A stretch of 64,000 nucleotides of DNA from Neostapfia colusana (Eukaryota > Streptophyta > Magnoliopsida > Poales > Poaceae): positions 30,941,944 through 31,005,943 of the forward strand of contig JASWHV010000019.1 of the NCBI GenBank assembly GCA_030760725.1. The letters are read 5' to 3'. The number at the start of each line of letters is the position of its first letter. Within the stretch, counting starts at the first letter, position 1. Shown here piece after piece: positions 34,980-44,059 of the stretch. The notes under the pieces were generated by a model. That model searched no databases. It worked only from the letters and a program-made list of their open reading frames with translations, and was not told the origin of the DNA. The position numbers were made by a program, and so were the translations under genes.

Positions 34980-36582
34980 TGTAGGATCGAAGAGCACGTA
35001 AAAAGCTCCCAGAGGGGGTGAATGGTAGATTAAAACTTTTCGCAGCGGAAACAACAAAAACCCCTCAGCAAAAAATCAATCGGTTAAAGAAACCGTGTGT
35101 GCAAGTGTTTTCAAATGTGTTCAACCATGTCAAATCAAGTATAGAGGTAGAGAATCAAGTCATGTATCTAATGCAACAAGAATCACTTGAAAACACGAAG
35201 TAAAACTTGAGATACGATCAAAACATTAAACGAAGATCAATCTGTTCTACCCGATATAAAACAGATCCCCAATGCTGCAAAGAAACTCGTGTATCTCAAA
35301 AAATATAGATCCGAAGCTCGTGAAAATTTCACAGATGATATATAATTGAGTTGTGAAGACAAACCAAAAAGAATCACGTCAATCGGATCTGTAAAACTCC
35401 AGTTATGAACGAAACACCGAAGCAACGTCGGTCTGTCCAGAAACTCGGTGAGAAAGACTTGACGAAAAACAAATCGGACGAACAAGGCACAAAAGCTCCT
35501 CGAAACTATGAAATTTATTCAATAGAAACACAACAGGAACAGCCCAAAGTTCTCTACCCACGAGAGCTCTGGCTTCCATTGCTTTTATAGCCAGCCCTCA
35601 GGCTAAACAATCCAATCTAGGACTCCTACTCCTAATTGGACTTGTATCCTAACTTACCATAACTGCTCAGGACTCTCCTATTCGCAGATAGAAGCAATCG
35701 TGAGACTTCCAAACACCTTAGGAACGTCCTAAACATTCCTAAAACAACTCAACTTTGTGCCTAGCACGAAATCCTGTCATAACCAACTCAAATCTTCCAT
35801 ATTTGAGCCATATCCGACTCAGCCTCAGCCTGAGTACGCAATCCAGCCGGTTGGACCTTTCCGACAAATTCTTTACGTCCACTTCTCTTCATCACGCCTT
35901 GGAACAATGTTGCCACGTCCATGCACTCCTTGCACACGTGCAAACACCTTCCAACGACGTACACGCAACCTTCCTATGCACTGTCCTTGATCCAAACATG
36001 CTGCGCGACCTCCCGATCAACTCAACCACAGCTCCTCCCGAACTTGGTTGTTGGAACCTCATCTCCTCCCTGAGACTAGTCCAAGGATCCCGTCACCAGC
36101 CATGTCTTGAACTCAAGCAACACCTGCACATGAATAAACAACCAATTCTTCCGAGCACAAGTCCTCGACTTGACTCACGTTAGTTCGAAAACCACAACAC
36201 CTTACATGAGCACGTCACATAAGCATGTTGCAAACCATATCAAATGATAACAGCCATAACCACCAAAACACAACAAAAACTTAGCAAATTAATACTAAGC
36301 AAACCTTCCCATAAAGCAAGTTTGAAACATTGCGAGTTAAAAGCAAAAATAAGACGCTGCAGTTCTACGAGTTGAACTTCACGGGAGCTCCCTAAAAACA
36401 AGCTCCGGACCTCACAGGAGCTCTCCGGACCTTGCGTCGGACCTTGCCAACACTTTGCGGACCTAACAAAGAACTTGTCGGACCTTGCCACAGAAGAATG
36501 TTTTGGCAATATTCAAAACTTTGATTGTTAATGCTAACTTTTATCCTAATTGCCAATGTATTCAGCACACATAGGTCTCACA
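34980..36582 (-). repeat. Copia-B right LTR (5' LTR of element)
   Basis: 1603 bp with both ends intact and outer terminus GGTCTCACA at 36582. TATA box at 35583-35590. It is the promoter copy for Copia-B. Confidence 0.96.
35583..35590 (-). promoter_or_regulatory. Copia LTR TATA box (Copia-B right, promoter copy)
   Basis: CTATAAAAGC on the minus strand in U3 of the 5' LTR. Confidence 0.7.
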
Positions 36583-36587
36583 ATTAG
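36583..36587. repeat. Copia-B target-site duplication, right copy (ATTAG)
   Basis: Exact copy of 26877-26881. Confidence 0.97.
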
Positions 36588-38565
36588 GAGTAAATTTCAG
36601 ATGTTAAAATTGGAAGTGGGACCCACATGTCAGCCACTACTCCAAATCAAACCGACTGAAAACCCAGCTCGGGTTCTTGCGCCGGACTGAGCAGCCGCCA
36701 CGGCGAAGAGGCGATCGGTACACCACCTGCTTGCCGCCCCGACGTGCTGAACCGCCTCACAGCCCCCTTATCTACGCCGTCGCCCTGATCGGAGTGATCA
36801 CCGCACACTCTGCTGCTTCCTCGCATCAGAAACACGCCATCGCTGCCGATCACTCGGAGTTGATCAGGGAAGCTTGATCACCGCCTCTCCATCCCCTCTA
36901 GAGCCACGGCAAGGTACTAGAAACCTTCCTCCGTCTTCCCCGCTGCTAGAATTCAGCTGAAACCGGTCGATCTCGGCTATACCGAGAGCTTAATGCACTA
37001 ACCTAACGCCACCGCACTTCGGGCTCCCGTGGACAGCCCAACCGGGGCGTTGTCACGCCCGAGCCAAGGCACCCTTGGACGCGCTGGTGACCGGTGCTGC
37101 TCACCCCCAAGCGACAGCCCGAGTGTTTGCTCACCGGCGGCGAATTTCCAGTTTTCCCCTTTCTGGGTACAGATCGACCTTCAGGTACGGTTCCATCAAA
37201 TTCGTACTCTAGAAAGGATTACAGGACCTCAATCCGCCCTCACGCAAGCTAGACACGGTAACGCACAAGTTTCCTTCACAACCTTTGACCGGAGAACCTC
37301 TGTACCCGGCGTAATTCGAAGTTTACCGACGGTGGAGTATGCAGGAGGCATCGGGCGCACGGTGGGGACCTACTTCGGGCCTCCCCCGAGCTGCCTCAAG
37401 CTCATGTAGACCTTCCCTGATGTCCACTGATGCTTCCCAACCGGTTGCTCGAGTAGTTGAGGTGCTAGGGAAGTCAGCCGACATTCCCGAAGTCTTTCCG
37501 AGGCGGCGGCTCGTCGCCGACCATGCACCGGACATTGTCATGACAAGCCGACCACATAATCCTGTTCCCCGTGTGAAAGTAGGCAGGGGCGGCCAAGATC
37601 GTGAAGTTTGGAGCTCCACATAAGCTGCCGGCGAGCTCTCCGACAAGGTCCCTTGGCGGCAGAGCGCGGGCGGCGGGAGGTTGACGAAGGGGGTGGACCC
37701 CAGCTGTCAGCGGCAGATATTTTAAATCGGGATCGGGCTGCGGCTGGGATCGGGTGTGCTGGCACGCAAAAAACCTTGTGGGCCGCGGTGTGCTTTCGCC
37801 TCGGCGCTCAACACGTGTCCCTGCGGGCCCCGGCAGATTTAAACTTTTTCCCTGATTTTCAGATTTCATTCAAACTTCAAATCCTCATAACTTTGGCTAG
37901 AATACTCCAAATCGAGTGAACCAAATTTTGTTGGATTCAGATCTCTGAGCACTTTCCAGCAAATCAAGTTTCACTTCATGAAAATCCTTATTTCTCCAGA
38001 ATTAATTCCTCAAAATTTAAAATGTTTGGAATTTTAACTGGAGAATCCTTTGGAGGAAAATCCTGAAATTTTCCTGGGATGTTCACCAAAATATCCCTGA
38101 ACTACCATAAAAATTTCAGAACCATTTGAGCTCATTTGATCCACCTAATGGTGTGATTAGTGAAACTGTTCCAGAAGAAAATAGAAAATGTTCGGAAAAC
38201 ATTTTCAGAATTTTCTCTGAAATGGTTTCGCTCATATCCTTAGCTAGGAACCTTCTTATTAAGTGAGACCAACTCCATTAGAACCCTCTGAAAATCTAGT
38301 TTTCAGAAAGTCATAGTTTGTTTCATGAAAATCCGTAGAACACCCTAAAAGCCTTCAACTAAGGTCAAGTACATAATAAATTGTGGAGGGCTCAAATGAG
38401 CTTTGCTGCAACTAAAACTTGACCAAGTCTCTGTTTAGATTGTAACCAAGCCACAGAAAAAGTTTTATAGTCATTGAGTCTGTCTAGTGGGACTTATAAG
38501 CTTCACAAGTTCAAACTTAATACAAATGCATTTAAATTGATACATGTACTTCTTCTATCATGTAG

Positions 38566-38756
38566 TCGCTAAGGTCGAGGAGGAACCCAAAGTCCTAGAC
38601 TTCGTTACTCCGGAGGAGCAGCTAGCCTACGACCAAGAGCAGCAAGGAAAGCTCTGGTTTGCATTAACCTTTTTACAAATTTTTATTGTTTTGAGCACAT
38701 ACTTGAATACTGTTGTTCCTTGCATTAGAGTCTTGTTTGGAAACCCAACTACATAG
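38566..38756 (+). other. Exon-like open segment 1 in Gypsy-2 LTR
   Basis: It follows a pyrimidine-rich acceptor-like TTCTTCTATCATGTAG. The frame reads VEEEPKVLDFVTPEEQLAY and then QEQQGKLWFALT. It stays open to TAG at 38754. The 3' LTR copy (53991-54181) is also open. Gypsy-4 has a codon-aligned counterpart at 50721-50830, without gaps over 35 codons. It is not known to be translated. Confidence 0.45.
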
Positions 38757-39737
38757 CCAAGAAAACCATGGGTTGGGTTTAGGATTACAAACCCCGTTAG
38801 CTACTGCAAAACTAAGTTAGAGTAGTATTCGGTACAAGTCGAGTAGTTGGAACTACTCGCGAGCATAGGCTAGAGGCACTCGACTCGGGTAGAAATAGCA
38901 CATGATACACATGGCAAGAAAAATGAGACCGAGCGGAGAGTAAGGGCAACATGACTTTGGGGCCTGTGTGCTGTAGCTCCGCTTGTGTTGATTGAGGACC
39001 GAGCCGTGTGCGGGCCTGTTGAACAAGCTAGAACAGTACAGAAGACCTACCGGCTATATGGGAACCGGGAAACCGATGTAACTCGGGTAGCTGGGTATTG
39101 AGGCATTGCCCGTCGTTCAGAGGGTAGGTTGAGAGCTCGAGGTGTAAATCGGCTGGCGGCACTGAGATGCGCGTGCAGAGACCTCTTGCTCGGGACGATG
39201 GGACCGGTTCAACATTTGGTTGACGGGTGAAAGGTGGTTGCGTACGGCGTCCGTGATGGTTGTTGTAGGCAACATCGAGTACAGGCGTACGTGATGGGTT
39301 ATTCGGGTAACCCTGCAGGTGTAAATCGATTATAATCGCCGTCCCTTGCGGTCAGTGAGTACAACTTGTTCACTGTACAGTGACGTAGAAAGAACAGGCT
39401 AGTTGCATGTTAAAATGTTGCTGATTGAATGATGGACTTGATTGCTAATGATTTGTTGTAGTCTAGAGCTAACTAAAGTTCTTTTCAACTTTGGGCAAAG
39501 TACATGAGAGAAATGTGTTTCTTGTTTGATTGCGGCTCTCTCATGTGCCTTAGCGTAAGATTCTCCACAACCTGCTGCTAAAACTTGAAAGTAAGGTTCC
39601 ACTAATTAGGCGAGTCCTTTGCAAATGATTTTACCTCATGTACCCATCACCCCTCATGTAGAAGTTCCATGTGTAGGTGAGACGGGTCAGACATGCTGAG
39701 CCTTCGTGCTCACTGCTTGTGTTTGAAGCTTTTGCAG

Positions 39738-39826
39738 GGTTCTATGAGGAAGGGACTCCCGAAGAGGAGACAGAACCCCAGGAGGGGAACCCCGTCGAGT
39801 GGGAGTCGTGCACGCCGCAGAGTTAG
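39738..39826 (+). other. Exon-like open segment 2 in Gypsy-2 LTR
   Basis: It follows AGCTTTTGCAG. The acidic frame FYEEGTPEEETEPQEG ends with VEWESCTPQS and TAG at 39824-39826. Gypsy-4 has a similar segment at 51823-51920 ending AEWEPYTPR and a stop. The phase between this and segment 1 is unresolved. Confidence 0.42.
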
Positions 39827-39992
39827 TGTGCGTGTGTGCTAGCAAGGACACGTTCAAGGGCTGAACGTGGACTTGATGCGTAGTCTACGCCCGTGAGTGT
39901 AGACTAGACTTATTTTGATGTAAACATGTTCATAAACCACTTTATGTAATATAAACTTCGCTTCCGCTTTGTGCCTTTGACGTGTGTTATCC

Positions 39993-40013
39993 GGTGCTGT
40001 GCAACGCAGCACC
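39993..40013 (+). other. Terminal LTR hairpin, Gypsy-2
   Basis: GGTGCTG and CAGCACC form a perfect seven-pair stem with a seven-base loop, 43 bp before the LTR end. Gypsy-3 has GGTGCCG/CGGCACC (59377-59397) at the same place, also with a seven-base loop. The C-G to T-A change is compensated on both arms. Confidence 0.6.
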
Positions 40014-40060
40014 CCTCAGCGTGATCCTGGCTCGACAAGACCGTGGGGTCGTGTCAGCGT

Positions 40061-40078
40061 TGGCATCAGAGCTCGCTT
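40061..40078 (+). other. Gypsy-2 primer-binding site
   Basis: TGGCATCAGAGCTCGC begins four bases after the LTR end. It matches the tRNA-Met primer complement with one change (C for T at base 4) relative to Gypsy-1. Confidence 0.9.
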
Positions 40079-41555
40079 GAGGTTTAACGCACTACAAAGG
40101 TCATCTTTTTAAAAATCCAGTGAGGAACGAGTTAGTAGCCCGTATAAGGATGTTATTAGCATATAGAAAGTGGCATACTAACCTATTTGTCTATGCCGGA
40201 AAATCGTGCATCTCGGGACGTTTATGTCTTGGGGGGTGCACGTAAGCGCTGTCCACCAGTGTGCACAAGCTGAAGGGTGGAGCCCCATGGGTGGCAGGTA
40301 ACCCGACCCGCTTTGATATCCTCTGCGACTTTTCATGTCGTTTGGGGTATTCGAGCAACGTCTGTACCTGGCGTGCATGGTGCAATTTGGGAGACCCCAT
40401 CACGTGGTCTGAAACGTGAACACGTAACTCAAGGCGTGTTTGGCTTGAGAACATCCGGGCGAGTGATGTCGGCCGGGTGTACGAACTGTATGGATTCCGG
40501 GCTCGGTGTGCAGCCGAGTCTGACGATTGCTTGAGTTTTCTGCAGGTAGCCTGACCACGAAACGGTAGACGTGTAGCATCCGTGTGCGAGTGACGTTTAG
40601 TGCCACTGAATTAACGAAGCCGGCTAAGTCCGGTATAGGTTTTTCTTTGTGAGGACGTAGTACCAACATGCTCTGGTGACGCATCGACGTCACACCCAAC
40701 TAAATGAACAACTTCATTGTAAAAAACTTGGAGGTTTTGATCCAAAGCACTAAAACTTGATGTAACTCCTTCCCTTAATCAGGATATTCAAAGTTAACAA
40801 GTTTTCAACTTATAGGTTGTTAAGGACAGAACACTCTGTTTTCAGCTGAATTAAGACTGAAGTTAGTCAGAGGTTAGAGATTGAGTTATTTTGACGTTGG
40901 GGTCATAGGATACATTTCTGGAAATATTTGGAAGAGCTTTACAACTTTTATGTTGAGGTCCAAAGGTGTTTCATCCCTTCAATCGAAAAATGCAGTAGAG
41001 TTGAAACTGTCCATAAAACAGGGCAGAGCAAACACTCTCTGTAAACTCTCTGTAAATTGAGTATAACTTCCTGCATTAAAATTCAAAAATCGAAAATGAG
41101 GTAGTTCTGGAAATCTTATGAGATGGGTTACAACATTGTAACAGAAAGTTTTGTCAGATTGAGAGCAGAATTAACTGAAATTCTTGGATCAAATCAGTAC
41201 CTAAAGAAGGGAGGTGCTGTCCAATTTTCTCCAGAAACTCTGTTAACTTTGACATCTCATAACTTTTAAACCAGGACAGATATTAGGCCAAGCAAATACT
41301 TTCTGGAAAGATATTGAAGTTAGCTTTAACTTTGGTGTTGAGCTCCAGAATTGGTTGTGCTTTTAACATGGCCTAAATCAGGTTGAAATGGAAACTGGTC
41401 AGGGCTGTCATGGGAGCAGCAGATCAGCAGTCAAATTTGTTTGAAATTTGAACTATGTTTCCAAGTTTTATGGGTTCAATGACATGTCCTCTGTTATAAC
41501 TCAGTGGTTTACTGTTTAAATAAATATTTGACATTTCTCAAATATATTTTTACAG
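40079..41555 (+). other. Gypsy-2 untranslated leader
   Basis: Non-coding. The conserved block 40198-40520 matches Gypsy-1 3399-3720. It is followed by AT-rich sequence weakly similar to the Gypsy-1 leader, up to an acceptor-like tract ATATATTTTTACAG that ends directly before the ATG of the extra ORF at 41556. A donor-like GGCAG/GTAACC lies near 40298, and another CTGCAG/GTAGCC near 40546. Confidence 0.78.
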
Positions 41556-42498
41556 ATGACAGCAGAGAAACTGTTGGAGAACGGGTGGGTGGTGTCCCAC
41601 TGTTCTCACCGTAGCGGCTACCCAGAAGCATTGTGGCAAATGCTCCAATATTTCGGGTACAACCAGATGCTGCAGTACTTCGCCAAGGAAGAAGGAGAAG
41701 AGGGGAACAAGACGTGGACAATCCATGTCGAGGTCCCTGCAGGACCTACGCCACCCGGTTGGGTGCCGTTCACCATCACGGTGAGAGGAAGACAACCGCA
41801 AGGGATGTGGCAAGTGGCAGCCCGTGACACCATGTAACATTTCTGCCAACTACACGTGCAGGCTATGGAGGGCACTCCCTACGCGTTCGTTCCGGTGGAG
41901 GGACGGGCTCAGCATGTGTGGGAAGAGAGGTACCTAGAGGCAATGGACCCGAGTTGCCCAAGGTACAACCCCGCGGAGGCAAATCTCAGCCTCCATATGA
42001 GGGCGGGAAACGCCGTGATGGACAGCCAAGCTGTTCATACGGAGCATCTCGCCACAAAGCTCAAAGAGAGCACGAGCCGTGGGGACCATTTCGAGAGTGC
42101 TCACAGTGCACTCCGCAATGTGCTCCTTCCGACGATCAAGCGACTGAATGAACAGCACAATCAGTTGCATCGTCTGAAGAAGGCAAAGAAGAAGGGCCGT
42201 GTCGACATCGCGGCGTTACAGGAACTGGTACAGAATCTGACCCAGCAACGAGGACCTTGCTCAAGAGCGAGACGATGCTATTGAGGAAGGCCAAGGCTGG
42301 GAAGAGGACTACAACCAGGCTATGGACGAGGTGCATGCTTTGCAGGACCTCGTACCTCCGGTATTGGGCATACCGGTGGTCTTGGGTCTTCCAACAATGG
42401 GAGAACCCGGGATGGGAGAAGAGGTGGTAGATCCAGAGCCACCAGCAGAGGTACCGGAGGAGGACGACCCACAGGAGGTCGAGTTCTACTCCGAGTAG
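41556..42498 (+). pseudogene. Extra ORF upstream of gag in Gypsy-2, function unknown, broken
   Basis: The ATG at 41556 follows TTTTTACAG without a gap. The frame reads through an in-frame TAA at 41835-41837, then continues in phase (HFCQLHVQAMEGTPYAFVPV). A shift near 42249 moves it to the frame ending TAG 42496-42498. The product would be about 310 residues: an N-terminal part with strand-like segments rich in Trp and Val (WTIHVEVPAGPTPPGW, FTITVRGR), a helical, probably coiled-coil middle (about 140-250) with basic KKAKKKGR, and an acidic Pro/Glu tail ending EVEFYSE. No gag, pol or envelope motif is seen, and no membrane segment. It has no counterpart in Gypsy-1 or Gypsy-3. It may be a captured gene or a lineage-specific accessory gene. 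Confidence 0.68.
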
Positions 42499-42770
42499 GG
42501 GGTTACAGTTGCCACGTAGGGCAGCTAGGGTAGTGTAGCCCAAATTTTGTAATCGGTGACATGTCGTGTAGACAGTAGCATATGTATAGGTAGTGACGAC
42601 ATGAGCACGAGTTCTCGGAGACCCGAGAATAATGTATCTTATATAAAGTTTATGCTTTATCAATATATGTGAATGTTGTGCAAATTAATCATGTGTCACT
42701 TCAATACCTACTGTTACATATAGAATTTTAAGTAAGACATGTGCTAATCGCTGCTGTTTTAAATTTCAGA
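42499..42770 (+). other. Spacer between extra ORF and gag, 3'-UTR-like
   Basis: 272 bp without coding content. It has a perfect hairpin TTCTCGG/CCGAGAA (42612-42629), then AT-rich ATAAAG/CTTTAT inverted repeats (about 42644-42661), then a pyrimidine-rich acceptor-like TTTTAAATTTCAG one base before the gag ATG. It resembles a transcript end followed by an intron end; this is inference. Confidence 0.5.
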
Positions 42771-44059
42771 ATGACGCGTACTCGTGCCAACCCTGACGTT
42801 GGGAGTACTAGCCAAGGGGGAGAGACCTCCCAACAGCCTCCCGAGGACTTCTCGGGACAGCAGCAGCAACAGCAGCAACAGCAAACACCGCCACGGTCAC
42901 TGCCAACAGTTACATTGGACGACATCGTCGCGGCAATGGCGGGTTCACATCAGCAGCACACGGAGTTGCTGCAGACTCTCATCGCTAATACGTCTCGCCC
43001 AGAGAGACTTCAAGATCGTGAGGAGCGTCAACAGAGCTCCTACTCCGACTTCCTGGCTACTCATCCCCCGGTATTCTCAAGGGCGGATGAACCTCTTGAC
43101 ACGGACAACTGGCTCCGCGCAATAGAGATGAAGTTCGGGCTGCTCCAGATAAGTGAGCAGCGCAAGACTCAGTTCGCGGTCCAGCAGCTCCAAGGATCCG
43201 CGAGCGCGTGGTGGGCAAACTTCTGTGCTTCACAGCCCACCGATCGAGTTATGACCTGGACGGAGTTTCGGACGGCCTTCAGGGCCTATGACATACCGCC
43301 AGGTCTAATGAAGAGGAAGACGCAGGAATTCTTACACCTGCAACAAGGGAGCCGGAACGCGCTGGAATACTCCAGGGCGTTCAACGATCTCGCGCTCTAC
43401 GCGTCGTATCACGCAGATACTGACGAGAAGCGGCGGGACCACTTTTACCAGGGGCTTAACCCGCCCCTGAAGGACAAGTTGGCGATGTTCAATCGCGGCA
43501 GTCTCAACGACATCATTGATGCTGCGATTGTTCAGGAGGACTCCGGCAAGGAGTTAGCGGCAGCGGAGAGAAAGCGAAGCGCGCCGCAGAGCAGCAGAGA
43601 AGGAGGCGGTCCTTCTCAGAAGTTTCGGATGGTGAATCACCTAACATCAGGTCCACGCTGGCAGCCACCACAGCGGTTGATGCCGTTCCGCAGTCGGCCG
43701 TACTCTTCACCGGCATTCAGGCCGGCACTGCCAGTACCACCTCCTCAACAACAGCAGCAGCGGGCGTTGCCGCGTGCGTATGCACCTCAGCAGCGCATGC
43801 CGGGCTTTCATCCTCCGAGCACTACACCAGCAGCGGCCACATGTTACAAGTGTGGATGTCCAGGACACTTCACGAGCAGTTGCCCGGAGAGCCAGGGCGG
43901 CGGAGTGGCACCGCAGTTTCCGGGGAGGAATCAACCCCGGAACCCTACTAATGCGCGGCGGGCAAACCCTAGGCCCAGCACCGTCCACCAGCTTGCCATA
44001 GAGGACGTGCCGGAGGGCGAGCCAATCCTTGCGGGTATGTTCCAACTCCACCAGCATCC
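42771..44059 (+). pseudogene. Gypsy-2 gag
   Basis: I chose the ATG at 42771 because MTRTRANPDVG matches the Gypsy-1 gag start (MVRTQSP) and follows an acceptor-like AAATTTCAG by one base. In-frame codons upstream of it lie in the spacer. A polyglutamine run (CAG/CAA) lies near residues 30-40. The gag domain carries YSDFLATHPPVF, WWANFCASQP and EFLHLQQGSRN. Zinc knuckle CYKCGCPGHFTSSC (CX2CX4HX4C) lies near 43845-43886. Gag itself is open and runs without a break into the protease, so Gag could be the one product still encoded. It is marked pseudogene because the joined gag-pol frame stops at 44106. Confidence 0.9.

Larger units (their letters stand above)
26882..36582 (-). mobile_element. Copia-B: SIRE/Maximus-like Ty1/copia retrotransposon, nearly complete
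   Basis: It has all structural parts: two LTRs of 1615 and 1603 bp, primer site, gag, pol, purine tract and a perfect ATTAG duplication. Breaks are limited to one gag stop (34577-34579), a one-base deletion near 32428, a one-base insertion near 32250, and the amber codon shared with Copia-A at the gag-pol border. By eye the LTRs differ at about 20 sites in their first 360 bp, so it is not a very recent insertion. Confidence 0.97.
36588..40056 (+). repeat. Gypsy-2 5' LTR, second segment
   Basis: It continues the LTR after Copia-B to its end GGGGTCGTGTCA, four bases before the primer site. With the first segment the LTR is about 4.05 kb. It contains GC-rich DNA (36660-37850), AT-rich DNA (37850-38540), two exon-like coding stretches (38566-38756 and 39738-39826), the palindrome at 39327, the TGAGC hairpin at 39697 and the terminal hairpin at 39993. 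Confidence 0.94.
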
